Assembly: GCA_964057225.1 (NCBI GenBank)
Contig: OZ059899.1
Coordinates: 10,974,001-11,038,000 of the forward strand
Length of the DNA: 64,000 nt
Direction of reading: 5' to 3'
DNA from: Auanema rhodensis
Lineage: Eukaryota; Nematoda; Chromadorea; Rhabditida; Rhabditidae
In this document: positions 44,478 to 56,910 of the stretch, in pieces
Position numbering within the stretch: position 1 is the first letter of the stretch
Layout: every line of letters begins with the position of its first letter
Notes under the pieces: generated by a model
Told to the model about the DNA's origin: nothing
Seen by the model: only the letters and a program-made list of their open reading frames with translations
Databases searched by the model: none
Program-made: the position numbers and the translations under genes

Positions 44478-44551
44478 TGCCGCCAGCAGGGGTCGAACCT
44501 GCGACCTTGGGCTTATTAGACCCACGTTCTAACCGACTGAGCTATGGCGGC
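44478..44551 (-). tRNA. tRNA-Ile(AAU), variant G24A
   Basis: As at 37148; last tRNA before the + Gypsy element. Confidence 0.9.
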
Positions 44552-45084
44552 TACGAAAGTACGAAATAACAAAGCGCTGATTATAGGAAACGTGAATGAA
44601 TGCAGATATTCTCAATTCCGATTCATTAACTAGATCGTGGTCAGCATTTTACAACATTGATAAAATAGAAACTGAGAAAAAACATCAACAAATGACACTA
44701 TTAACTTGGTTTTTTGAACAGCTTTTTTATATTTCTTTTTTCACTATGAGAGAACTTATATTTATTGCTTTTTCAAAATTTTCCATTTTTAACATTATAC
44801 ATCTTGACTATCACACATTGAGAACAACAGTTGGCAATGTTGGTTGTCACGTCATATTTCATGCAGTTAGATTTTCAGACACATTAATACCTTTAACCAT
44901 TCTTCTTATGAGTTTTGTAACGATAGATCGTAATAGGATATGAATTGCTATAATATGAAAAAATACAAGACATAGTCAACATTGATTTCCCCAAATAGTA
45001 TCATGTTTGCTTGTTATTCAATTAGAACACTTTTTTTTGATTGTTTTCTTGAAATATTCTTTTTTTTTCTTTAACAAAGTTATG

Positions 45085-45106
45085 ACTGAGATTAGAAAAC
45101 TAGATC
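45085..45106. other. Deletion junction of a tRNA-less array unit
   Basis: actgagat is followed by tagaaa and then actagatc. About 200 bp that normally hold the tRNA gene are replaced by six bases. The same junction occurs at 61507-61528. Confidence 0.92.
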
Positions 45107-45528
45107 GTGGTCAGCATTTTACAACATTGATAAAATAGAAACTGAGAAAAAAACATCAACAAATGACACTATTAACTTGGTTTTTTAACATCTTTTTTAT
45201 ATTTCTTTTTTCACTATGAGAGAACTTATATTTATTGCTTTTTCAAAATTTTCCATTTTTAACATTATACATCTTGACTATCACACATTGAGAACAACAG
45301 TTGGCAATGTTGGTTGTCACGTCATGTTTCATGCAGTTAGATTTTCAGACACATTAATACCTTTGACCATTCTTCTTATGAGTTTTGTAACGATAGATCG
45401 TAATAGGAAATGAATTGCTATAATATGAAAAAATACAAGACATAGTCAACATTGATTTCCCCAAATAGTATCATGTTTGCTTGTTATTCAATTAGAACAC
45501 TTATTTTTTGATTGTTTTCTCGAAATAT

Positions 45529-45696
45529 CGTTCCATGCGGACGCCTAGTGTATGTAGTTAGTGTGTTAGAGTTAGACTGACTAGAGGACTGAGGAATAGC
45601 TCCGCCTTACCTCGGTTCTCTAACCAGGAGTTCGCCTCTTAGCAAGCCCATGGACGGTTTGTATCTAGTTTATGATATCATCTATCATATCATCTG
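45529..45696 (+). repeat. Partial extra copy of the Gypsy(+) 5' LTR
   Basis: 45529-45672 matches 45757-45900 with one difference seen (gtg-t versus gtg-g). It is followed by 23 bases rich in tatcat and then by a second copy of the array flank. This is a tandem duplication of the flank/LTR junction. Confidence 0.88.
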
Positions 45697-45756
45697 TATC
45701 ATGTTTGCTTGTTATTCAATTAGAACACTTATTTTTTGATTGTTTTCTCGAAATAT

Positions 45757-46121
45757 CGTTCCATGCGGACGCCTAGTGTATGTAGTTAGTGGGTTAGAGT
45801 TAGACTGACTAGAGGACTGAGGAATAGCTCCGCCTTACCTCGGTTCTCTAACCAGGAGTTCGCCTCTTAGCAAGCCCATGGACGGTTTGTATCTAGTTTA
45901 GTTTATCTTGTACATTAGTCATTGTCTTGTAAATGTAGTCTACTCCATTCTTGTATTATTGTAGTGTAATGTTGTTGTATCGTGTATAATAAATCTATCC
46001 TTTTCCTTATCTTATGATATCCTTATGCTCTGTTTTCATACGCTACACTTATGGAATACTATCCGCGTAGTTGAGCAGACTACAATGGTCTGTTCAATAT
46101 ACGCAGGAGCATAATGGAACG
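45757..46121 (+). repeat. Gypsy(+) 5' LTR (365 bp)
   Basis: CGTTCC at the start, GGAACG at the end, AATAAA at 45988-45993. It directly abuts the primer site. It differs a good deal from the 345-bp LTRs of the minus element but shares both termini and the ggcgaactcc-type block. Confidence 0.9.
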
Positions 46122-46134
46122 TGGAGGTTCCACC
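46122..46134 (+). other. Gypsy(+) primer binding site, tRNA-Gln
   Basis: TGGAGGTTCCACC, identical to the site in the minus element. Confidence 0.82.
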
Positions 46135-47461
46135 TCGAACTCACTTTTGATCAAAATTAACCTCGAAAAGTTTATTTTTTGAAACTAAATTAAAATTTCC
46201 TCCACGGTTAGCAACTAAATGTAGGCGCCAACTTGTATTTAGGATACAGATACAAGGGATCTCTTTTGATTGAGAGATAGGACAAAAATTTTTCAAAAAT
46301 TGCCCGCCGTTCTCATATTTAAACCGTCTGAATGTCCACCCTTTGTAATACCGTATCTCGTACCGCTTCTTATGCATTTTTTTTTGAGGACGTTTGGACT
46401 AAAATAGAGAACGATTTTACCAGACGAAAACTAATCGAATTTTGATTACATTTTGCAATGAGAAGAATAACTCTTGGAAACAAAATAACATAAACGCGCG
46501 CATAACTATAACATTTTTAATTTTGTGGTCAGGACTAGCATACTTCAAATTATGATCATATTCAGACGCACAAGATCACAGATTGAATAATATTTTGCGG
46601 GAAATTGACTGAAAGTCAGAGAAAATCATTAAGATAGACCACACTAGTCCGAAAAATCCTGGTAAATCTGCTCAGTGAGACTTTTTTTTAGCTCTTACTT
46701 GACAGTCAGGTCAGGTTGGCGAAAACATAACTGCTTTGGATTTTATCCCCATAGAGTATGTAACCTTCCTCAACTCATTTTGTTGCATACATCATAAGAT
46801 AACCACATATTCCTACCGTAACCTTAAAATTTTCACATATTTCTGTTAAAACCGGAATAATTTTCGTATTCTTCAGCAAATAAGCGAAAAAAAAAAAAAA
46901 AAAATTTTCTCGTTCTTTTGTTGTTCATATTTGATTGCGAAATTTTATTTAATAATTTTACTTCAAAAAGGTACAATCGAAAAAAAAAAAAGAAAAAAGC
47001 GATGTAATTTTCTATTCATTTGTGAACGACAAAGGAAACACAAAGTAAACTTATGCCTCATACACTTTTTGTATTGTGAAGGTTATTCAAAATGGTTGCA
47101 ATTCCATTTTGAAATTGGTTCCAAGTGACTAAAAGAACCGGAAACACAAAAGAAAAAAAAAAATTTTGAAAAGTACACATGTACAACAAACACCGTCATT
47201 ACGGATTTAATAGAAGGACCGAGTATGTCAAATTATAAACACGATTGCTGATTGCCGAATACGGTGGATGGGCGGAGTTAGATCTCTGGCCAAGATTGAA
47301 AATCCCTTCTCATTCACCCTGCAGCATCGCCCCAGCGACGCACGAAAAGTTTCTACTTTAATACAACTCTCATCCTATCTACAGAATACTCAGCTACTAA
47401 CGTCAACATCCCTCACGTAGCCCACCACTCTCGGTTTTTCCAAACCAAGAGTACTACAAAG
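46135..47461 (+). other. Gypsy(+) 5' untranslated leader
   Basis: Homologous to the LTR-proximal leader of the minus element up to about 46800. The gag-proximal part is about 0.4 kb shorter and has long A-runs (46889-46908, 46980-46991, 47150-47164). No intact gene. It holds a remnant of the antisense gene near 47052-47107. Confidence 0.7.
47052..47107 (-). pseudogene. Remnant of the antisense leader gene
   Basis: A minus-strand ATG at 47107 starts a stretch resembling exon 1 of the gene at 24672 (M-acid-hydrophobic-Q start, then a K-hydrophobic-YE match). A stop comes after six codons and further decay follows. Its place and direction relative to gag match the intact copy. Confidence 0.4.
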
Positions 47462-49311
47462 GTGGCAAAGAGATTTGCTTCGGCTTTTCCAGCCCTTCAC
47501 CCATCAGATTCTAACAGCGACGCTACCGTCGCTAGCCGTACAAGAAGCCGCACACGACTCCTCAGTGTTCAAATAGAAGAGTCTAATCAGCCGGACGAAA
47601 AGCCGAAACCACAACTCGACAAATTCTATACTCCACGCGAAGGTACATATTCACCTTCTGACGACACCGACGAAGACCCGGACTTCATCATAGCCGACGG
47701 CAACGCTCAAACTCCCACTACAAACCCCAAGGTACGCTCATTTAATACTAATAAAAATCGAAAAATTCAAAAAGAAAATCCGACAACCGTATCTGCCTCT
47801 CCTGTTAACTCAGATCCAAACACTTTATCAGCTATCACTGATAACACACTCTCTCCTTCTATAGAGCTAACCCAGAGTCCATAGGCGTATTCCGCAACTA
47901 CAGACCTTCGAAACTCTTCAAATCAAGAGCTCACCGAAGCTAATACTAGCCAATCTCCTTTATCAGCTATCACTGATAAGCTCAAAAAGAATATTTCCAA
48001 TAAGAGGAAAACCAGCACACCCCGTAAACGAACAAAAGTAACCACTGAGGCAGAAGCACCCTCCGCAGAAGCTTCAGAAGTTTCACCGTTATCACTTACA
48101 ACTGATAAGTACAAAAACAAGAGATCGTTAACAGCCCGACTGATAAAGATCTTAAACTTATCTCCAGGTGATAAAGCAACAACTCCCAATACCGTAAGAC
48201 CTCGATTTGCTTCACATAACTCTTATCTTAACAAATCAGATAGCGCAATCCTTAGCTCCCAATCAACTCCTATAACACCGCCTCAGGCATCTGGCAGGGT
48301 TATCAAGGTCCAAAAAGCTCGTTTTACAACAGCGGTTCCCGTTATAAGCTCTTCAATCGATTCAGAGACCGGTGGCTCTTCAGAGACAAGAAGAAACACT
48401 TACCCAGAAGCATCAATAAGTGAAGTGATAACATCACCTATCACACACCCCAAAGGCATTTCATCAGAAATGACTGAAACACCACGTCTCCCGGGAGCTG
48501 GTAAATCAACCATTGCTCAGGCATTAAGCTCTCCATACTGCCCCATATATGATGGAAGTCGTAACTTTCGAGATTTCGTTGCGAAATTTAACACCTTCTC
48601 TAATGCCTTAGGCTTAGTGATGCCTGAGAGATTAACTATCTTGCCTCTACTTCTCAAAAATGAAAGAGCGGAAGAAGCTTATACACAGCTGGCCAATGAA
48701 ATAAAGACAGCTGGACCTTGGATCACACTGATCGAAGAGTTAACATCGAAGCTTTGCCCTGAATATAATCAGGACCCGGCACTGATAACGCTTCAAAATT
48801 CCACCCAAGGCGACTTATCAGTGGATGGATTTGCGCAAACCCTACGTAACTTAAGTTTGAACGCATTTTCTCAGAGTGATCCTCACAAGGATCACATCCT
48901 CCGATCAACATTTTTGCGAGGACTCAAAAACAGCATACGCCCTGGGGTAATCAGAGCAAAACCCAAAACTTTTTCTGAAGCTATTGATAACGCCCGTTGG
49001 GAAGAATCAATAGCTAATCAAGTAGCTGACCCTCAAGCGTTACTTGTAAACGCAATAGAAAGAACATTCCCACAAAGGAGAGATCCTGGTAGGCGAGGAA
49101 ACGGTAGAGGATATCAATCATTCAACAATAAAAATTATCAAAATTATCAAAAAATTATCAAAATTCATCAAACTATCAAAAACCTCAAAATTATCAAAAT
49201 TCATTTGCAAGAAATCGCAATTTTGGTAATCGCGGTCGAAATTTTTCAAATCAACCTAACTCGAATTGGTATCAAAGAAATAATACTTTATCACGCAACC
49301 AGGAGATAAAC
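47462..49311 (+). pseudogene. gag: Gypsy(+) 5' frame and Gag, broken
   Basis: From a GTG at 47462 (no ATG) the frame follows the Ser/Thr/Pro-rich leader protein of the minus element, including RTRSRTRLLSVQIEE and the acidic DDTDEDPDF stretch. A TAG at 47882-47884 interrupts it, but the same frame continues to 48470, where Gag proper starts with ATG (MTETPRLPGAGKS). The capsid-like region runs to about 49080. In the following NYQ- and RGG-rich nucleocapsid-like tail, an A6 run at 49149-49154 shifts the frame; the frame open to 49309 after that is not native. The native frame continues into 49393. Confidence 0.85.
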
Positions 49312-49436
49312 GATAACCGTCAACGCTTAAATAATCCCTTCAGGGGAAATAACAACAACAGAGGAAGAGGAAGAGGCTCTAGAGTCAATAACTTGACTTT
49401 AATATCTCCTTTAACATTAGCAGTAGCTTTATCAGT
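47837..49436 (+). promoter_or_regulatory. Cluster of ACTGATAA sites in Gypsy(+) gag
   Basis: Seven exact ACTGATAA or complement sites: 47837, 47972, 48101, 48139, 48781, 48815 and 49429. It corresponds to the cluster in the minus element. Part of it follows from a repeated TDK/TDN peptide motif. Confidence 0.35.
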
Positions 49437-52400
49437 AATCTTATCACTGATCACCACTGTGGAAGCTTATCAGCTATGCACAAAAGCTACCGGAGGAGCC
49501 CTTCTGATTCCACCTTCCCTTAGAAAATGTTCCATACCATCAACAAAACACGTGCTTCGGACAAGAATTCATCTTTACACAAGAAATCAAACAGCTCACG
49601 AATGGGACGCCTGGAGATGCTCTAAAGAGGTTCATAAAATATGTATAAGAGACCTCCTATTTCTTCGAGACTACAACAGTACAGTTGACAGAATCGAAAA
49701 AATACCAGCCGCAGAATGCAGGTTGGCAGTACGAGATAGGAAATGGAGCTCTGAGGAATTGAAAAAACTTGATAGCATTACATATGCAACAAACGAGCCA
49801 ACATTTTCGCCCGGACGATCGCTCAATAATGAACAATGCGAAGAAAAACCTCGACTGGTACTAGAACGAGGAGTAATGACAAGAATGCCAGATGACACTG
49901 TAATATCGAATTTAATTTTGAATACTGAAGGCTGTCTTTCGCATCACGGAGAATGTGCGTCTAACACTTCTATAATCATTTGGGACAAACCTTACGAGAA
50001 TCGTTGTAATTACATTGACATGAGCGAATATGATGCTATAATTGGAGACAGCATCATTCTCATCCCAACAACGCAGTCTGCACTTGTCATTGAGAACAAA
50101 AAAGTCCCGAAAGAAATATCATCTTGTTTCCAACAACCAATTTTTCACACTACAACTGGAAATTATATTCTCTTCCCGAAGTTCCCAAACGACATCAATA
50201 TACATGAACTGATCGAAAGAGAATTCAAGAAATTACCGCCAAAAAGGACAAAAAGAGCCATTGCAGAATGCAAGGTTGAAATGAACAAAGAATGGATTCA
50301 ACAACAGGAAGATTTTGAAACAATAATTTTAAACATCTGCCCATATCCATTTCTCCGACCAGTTATGAGCAACCCGGGAATTTCCCAAATTATCCCACTC
50401 ATGCGTAGCAGACAAATAGCAGATCCTTCATACTCTGTTGTCGACTGGATTTCCGCACATCCTGAGAAATTCTATTTCTTTCTTCGAAATCCCGTCTCAG
50501 ATAAATCAATACAACGATTTTTCAAAATTTACGAACTGCGTAACCCTGAAGAGGCTATACTCTTCTTTTTGGCACAAAAAGAGCTGGCAGCAACCACAAG
50601 AGGCGCTATCCGGTACCTTACTTCTCTACAACTATTAGAGCAGATCGGCGACAGATTGTCAGCGGAAGAATTTGACGAAAAACTCTTAAAGAAAGATGGA
50701 TCATACCGCGAAAGAGCAGAAAGCATAGCATTAGAACTAGCATTTACGCCCGTAGTATTTGAAAACAACTTGTCGGTACCATCAAAACAAGAAGTTTTAA
50801 AAGCCTTTGTGAACATGCCGCCTACGAGGCCCAGTTTAACAACTGATAGTGAGGAGGAGAGAAGAGTACTTGAAAACACTCTCGACTTATATCACAACAT
50901 AATCAAACTACGCGTGGCTAGGCCAAATAGAACGATAGCCGCCAAGGATGATGAAAGGTTTCGTCATCTGCCGGTTCCTGCCACCAAACTACCAGATATA
51001 CATACATTATACCACGATATAGAGAACAATTTTGGTATACCGGTGGGCCCACATCCTCGTATACAGAATCCTAGCAAAGATACGCGAGAATTGCTCATTC
51101 GGACATTCCTACCTTTGCTAGAAGACACACGCAAACCACCTTACTTGAGTAGAAGACTGCCTATTACCACCACTCAAATGACACCACTATCAGGGCCTCC
51201 GGAAACAATTTACAAAGAACCTACAAAAAGTCAGACGACCTATGCACCACAGCCAGTAACAAAAACCGCTACCTTGGTGCAGCAAACAACAAGATTTGAT
51301 GAAACTACTGAGACAACCACGACACACGCAACAAGCACGATGTTATATGCTTTGTACACTGAGAAAACACCTTCAACAATGACACCCATATCCGAAACCA
51401 CGCTACGCTCCTTAAGGAAACAAAGAACATCATCGCCTCCTATAGAAACAAAAGCGATTCAGGCTCAGAGCAATTATATAGCATCAAAAGTGAACAATGA
51501 AATGCAAACTAATCAAAATACATCTCGAAAAATAGCACAAGATCATCTGCAATACGCTACCACAATTGTGCAGGAAGAACTACAACGACATTTTGTGGAA
51601 TCTTTTGAATCCATATGTGAAATCCAGAATAGATACCTGGAATTATGGCGTTCTATTTTACAAATAGAGCCCACAATTGCAATGAGGACCATACTAGGTA
51701 GAGACGATATTGCAGCGCGTTTTGTGGGCAGCGAGATAGTACATGTTCACATATGTCTACCTCTGAAGCCTAAGACTGTTCATTATTCACATAAGATCAA
51801 CGAAACTTGCTATCTAGAGACGCCAGTAACAACAGAGGAGAATAAATTGTATTTTGCTGCACCAGGATCGAAAGATTTATTGACACATGGAAAAGAAATA
51901 AATTGCGATCACGTACCAACTGATGTATATTCAAAAGATGGCGAGTGGATGAATGTCAATGGGTCGGTAGAAGTGAACCCCATCTCACTTCTTGATGGTG
52001 CTCACCATCATCAAATTACACCATTGAAATTTACAGGAGCTCATCTTTATACGAATCTTTCATCACGAATATACTCAATGACTACAGCAATCGCATACGG
52101 AGCTAGTCTTGCATCAATACGACAAAATCACGTATTACATACCATTCACAATGATCCTCAAATAACATCGACATTTAATCTTTTGAAAAGGGGCAGCGAT
52201 TATATCTCGAAAGCTAAAGAATTTACATCTACAGCCTGGAACAGTGTCATAGATAGTTTGATAGGGTCAATTGAAAAAACACTCATATTCATAGGATCCG
52301 TGGTCATAATTATCGCATTGACCATTATTGTTATCGTCATCGCTAAACTATACTTCTGTAAAACAATGCCGTTACCTATCATGCACATTCAAGGCATGGA

Positions 52401-55400
52401 TCATGAGCCCCCAGGCTATGAAGAAACATTGGAACTTGTTAGTCGAGCAGATCAACCAATGCCAGAAAGCATAATGAAACAATACTATCCAGCTCTGGTG
52501 ACATTTATTCCATTAGCAATGCCATTCATCTCTTCTATTAGAGCAACGGAAACAAAGTTACCTTTGATATACATATCAGTAGAGGACAAGCTGATACTAG
52601 CACTATGGGATTCAGGCTCATCAGTCTCATATGTTAGGCTATCGACACTAAAATATTTAAATATGGCTCAACATATTAAAAAGAGACGTTTAGTTGCAAT
52701 GGCTGCTAATAAATCAACATTCACATTATATGGAAAAATAGAACTCATTATTGAAATTGCTGGTTATGAAATCGAACACACATTTTTGGTCTCGAGCGAT
52801 AACGATTGCCCAGCCCCAGCGTTAATTGGACTCGACTTCATGAAAACGCTCGATAGCGAAAACATCGACGTCAGCCTGAAACCATCCAAAAAAACGCTCG
52901 AGATTGGTAACCACGCTCTTCCTTTGATTGAACAAGAAGTCATTAAACAGAAATCAATAACTGTAAACATCATCAATTTAAAAAGACGTATACTACAGCC
53001 TGAAGAAGAAGCTCCTATACCAATCAAAACAGACAGGCCACTCGAACAAAACGAAGTGGTAGTCTTAGGAGACAACGGAAGCGCGTTAGCCACCAGTTAT
53101 CCAACAGCGTTTCGTGATACATGTGGAGTATATGTTATATTCAGAAACAATACAGATAAAACGATAGAAATAGAACCCAACTCGGTAATTGGGCAAGCAA
53201 ACATAGGAGAAATCCAGTCCTGGCAGTCCATCAAGAACGAGCCAACAACGCCTTATATACCACCCGAGGCAGACTGGGAAAACAAATTACCACACTTTCC
53301 CAGAGATTTCATGAAAGACCTTAACCTTGAGAAAGCTGACCTAACAAAGGAAGATAAACAAGAACTAACAAAAATAATCGAACAACATAGGGAAGCTTTT
53401 CTAAATGAAGATAGAAAAATAGGCTTATTCAAAGGACCCGTCGAACATACTATTCCATTAAGAACGGACATGGATATGCCAAGACCAAGAATAACACGTA
53501 TTCCACTTGGAAAACAAGAAGAAATAGAAAGACAAATCCTAGAAATGCTTGAACAAGACATTATTGAACCATCTACATCTTTGTTCAATAGCCCTGTAGT
53601 ATTGGTCAAGAAGAAAGACGATACTTATAGGTTCGTGACAGATTTTCGAGCCTTAAATAACGTAACACGCAAGCAAACATATGTAATACCAAGCATTTCG
53701 GACATAGTTGACATGGCAGCGGGAGCTAAATTCTTCTCAAACTTCGACTTAGTATCAGGATTCTTTCAAATATCTTTACGGAAATCAGATCGACGATTAA
53801 CAGCATTTACTACAACATCAGGAACGTATCAATACAAACGTATGCCTATGGGTCTCTGTGGAGTCCCACATACATTTCAAACAGCTGTAAGATACTTGCA
53901 AAGTAAATGTTCTTGCAAACTATTTGTCTACCTGGACGATCTATTAGTCATATCAGATACAAGAGAACAACATCTCAAAGACATCGACGAATTATTGCAC
54001 GCAGTAGAAAAATTAGGAATGAAAATAAAGCTCAAGAAATGCGCTTTTGCACAACCAGAAGTGAAATTCTTAGGACTAATAGTTGGACGACAAGGAATGA
54101 AGCCAGATCCTCAAAAGGTCGCGGCTATACAGGACTATCCTGCACCTAAGAACGCAACAGGAGTACGCGCTTTCTTAGGAATGGTTGGATTCTTTCGAAA
54201 ATTTATAAAAGATTTTGCACGGATCGCAAGTCCTTTATACGACTTAACAAAGGCAGAGACTGAATTTATATGGAATAAAGAACATCAAGAAGCTATAGAT
54301 CTCCTAAAAAGAAGTCTTATACAGGCACCCGTGTTAAGCCCACCAAAATCAGATCGCTTATTTATCATTGAAAGCGACGGGAGTAACATTGCCATAGGTG
54401 CCGTATTACTACAACCTGAAGATCCAAGACAACCTCTAAAGAATCTACATCCAATCGCATTTGCAAGCAGAAAATTAGTAAAAGCAGAAAGGAATTATGC
54501 GCCTATAGAAATAGAAGAGCTAGGCCTAGTGTACGCGCTAAATCAGTTTCGAACATATATTCTTGGAACACATACAATATGCATTACGGACCATCGACCT
54601 CTTACTAGCTTACTAACGCGAAGAGACTTATTTGGACGACTCGCGAAATTTCAGCTAGTAATCCAAGAATACGATATCGAGATAAGATATAGAGAAGGCC
54701 AATTGAACAAAGTATGCGATGCTTTATCCCGATACATAGGAGAAGAAGCCAACGACGCAAGGCCTGAGACGAAGAAGAAGAAGAAAAAGGAAGAAATTCA
54801 CATAAATGCCATAAATACACCAACAATAAAGGAGCTTCAACTAAACACCCCTTGGATTAAAAGAACGATAACGGAGATAGAATATAGAGCACAAAAGAAT
54901 ATGACAGCAAACGATAGATACTGCGTTATAAACGATTTGCTCTATACAAGACCAACAGACAAAAAGCCTCATCCTGCAATCGTTATACCACAAGACCATC
55001 CAATAACGGACGAAATTATCAAATTATTTCACGAAGATCCCACCATAGCAGCACATCAAGGAATAAATAAGACAAAGGAAGCAATATTAAGAAGATTTTA
55101 TTGGACAAACATGCAGAATGACATCACAATGTTTATCAAAAACTGCATAAAATGTGCGCAAAGAAAGAAGGATCCCCATTCTATGACAGTTCAACCAATC
55201 GGACAATTTGAAATACCAAGTAAACCATTCGAACGGGTTCACATGGATATTATGGGACCATTCCCTCCCACACGAAGAAATTGCACCCATGTAATTACCA
55301 TACAAGACTCATTCACTAAGTGGGCGACAACAATAGCAGTTCCGTGTATTACAACAGAAATTACCATCGACAGATTTCTAAGGAATTTTGTATACATTTA

Positions 55401-55515
55401 TGGACCACCCCAGCGACTGATCACCGACCGAGGATCCAATTTTGTATCAAAAAAGTTCGAAGAAATGTGTAAAATGGTTGGAATAATACATGAACCTACC
55501 CTTCCTCATCAATAG
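49393..55515 (+). pseudogene. env-pol: Gypsy(+) Env-protease-RT-RNase H-integrase part of polyprotein
   Basis: 2040 codons from a TTG; the true protein would continue from Gag. Env: signal peptide at residues 1-26, Cys-rich surface part with N-glycosylation sites, furin-like RTKR near 285-288, a long second part, a membrane segment near 965-990 and PPGY near 1006-1009. Protease DSGSS near 1073 with ALIGLDF later. RT with YLDD at 1513-1516, thumb and connection present. RNase H with IESDGSN near 1658. Integrase with an HQGINKT...CIKC zinc region, HMDIMGPF near 1950 and ITDRGSNF near 2008. TAG at 55513 ends the frame four codons before the family's NGQVE motif, so the catalytic Glu is in the next segment. 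Confidence 0.9.
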
Positions 55516-56262
55516 AACTCTAACGGTCAAGTCGAAAGACTACATAGAACGTTAGAGGAAGGGTTAACACACTATATGAAAAAAGACCTAAGCGAATGGG
55601 ATACCATTTTACCCAAGATTACTTTCGCGATCAACAATATTCAGCACGCTACAACCGGAATTGCACCATATGTAGCACTATTCGGAAAAGAAGGCAGAAT
55701 GATACTCGATGCCGAATTACCAGACACCATACGGAGAATACAGGAAATTTCTGATGAACTACTAGCAAGAAAGCCACAAATGATGAAAAGAAACCAAATA
55801 ATTCATGACCGAATAGCGCAGAATCAAGAAAATGCAAAGAAAAAGAAGGACCAAACACAAAGAACGCGCGACAGAAATATACAACCAGGAGATATGGTCA
55901 TGACCACTATAAAATCACATCAAATTGGTCAGAAACTACGAAAAAGCTACGATGGACCCTTCGAAGTCATCAATGTCGAAGGATCTAAGGTCCAAATAAG
56001 GAATGGAGCAGGAAAAATTCAAGACATTCATAAAGACAACCTCAAATTATTCTCTAATTCGGAACAAGACAGCGCTTACAATACCAGAGCGAGCAAATGG
56101 AAACAACAAGCCGAGGAAGAAGACGACAGCGATATTGAGGTCATCGAAGTAATAAAAGGGAACAAGGGAAGCGACTCAGAAACAGAACCAGAATCAGAAA
56201 TGGAGGATGGAAACGAACTATGGTTACCGACTAATACGAACCGACAGAGAATAAAAAAGTAA
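55516..56262 (+). pseudogene. pol: Gypsy(+) integrase C-terminal part after TAG
   Basis: Same frame as upstream. It carries NSNGQVERLH (catalytic Glu), the end of the core, a PGDMV C-terminal domain and an acidic tail ending near ELWLPTN. The only ATG that could start it alone is at 55576, which would omit the catalytic Glu, so it is a fragment. Confidence 0.88.
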
Positions 56263-56910
56263 AATATTATAATTGATAACGATGAATTAGAAATTTCTTT
56301 GCAAGACATTAGAAATAGGCATCAAAAGAAGAGATTTCAAAAAAATAATAAACTTATGATGATATTAATTAATACTAAGACCAAAGCCGTACTACTATGC
56401 TGATTACAGAGATTTGAAACTTGTGAAAAAAAAAAATAATATAATAAATAAATAAATCAATAAAATGAAAAGCTCTACATGCCTCCCCATGATAGATGAG
56501 ACGAACACTGACAGGCATATAGACCACATGTCAACTGAGTGGTAGCCGCCATTAGTACTCGAGGATTCGCTCTGGGAGACAGGTAGAGACAGAGAAAAAT
56601 AGAAATCAATACCTCTACCACAGCTAGTATACGAGTTAGCAGTTGCAAGTATTAGTACAATGACCAAACTATACAAAAGCGATATACAAAAAAAAAAAAA
56701 AAAAAAATCTCTACTTATGATGACTATATGAAACAAACATATGAACTAAATATAAAAATTCTAATTCTTCGTTACCAAAAATTACGTATTTCATATTATT
56801 GTGTTAAAAATTTTTTTTTTCTCTCCAAACTGTAAAACACAACTACATACCAACTCAAAAACTTTTTGGTTAAAATTCGCGAGGACGCGAAAAATCTTTT
56901 GAAAAATCTT
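56263..56910 (+). other. Gypsy(+) 3' untranslated region, truncated
   Basis: No gene. It ends in gacgcgaaaaatct and tgaaaaa, matching the DNA before the polypurine tract of the minus element. The GGGCA end of the tract and the whole 3' LTR are absent, and array DNA follows. Poly(A) or poly(T) runs at 56425 and 56688-56707. Confidence 0.75.

Larger units (their letters stand above)
26558..45528. repeat. tRNA-Ile tandem array, block 2 (664-668-bp units)
   Basis: 27 full tRNA genes plus one unit at the right end that lacks its tRNA. Two main unit types tend to alternate: one with gaaaaaacatc and ttttttgaacag, the other with an extra A and no G. Variant tRNAs recur in pairs about 667 bp apart (30487/31154, 35148/35815, 38478/39146, 39812/40479), which marks higher-order repeats. 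The block continues the unit interrupted at 14789. Confidence 0.97.
45529..56910 (+). mobile_element. Ty3/Gypsy-type retroelement with envelope, plus strand, decayed
   Basis: Same family as the minus-strand element: the same LTR termini CGTTCC...GGAACG, the same tRNA-Gln primer site, the same Gag-Env-PR-RT-RH-IN order and closely similar proteins. It has a 5' LTR preceded by a duplicated partial LTR, but no 3' LTR. Its main frame has TAG at 47882 and 55513 and a frameshift in an A-run at 49149-49154. RT is complete, unlike in the minus element. Its 5' end faces block 2, opposite to the other copy. Confidence 0.93.

Noticed and set aside
55513..55515. Programmed readthrough at the TAG codons (47882, 55513)
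   Set aside because: The minus-strand relative has sense codons at both places, and the second TAG lies within the integrase core just before the catalytic Glu. Random decay is simpler.
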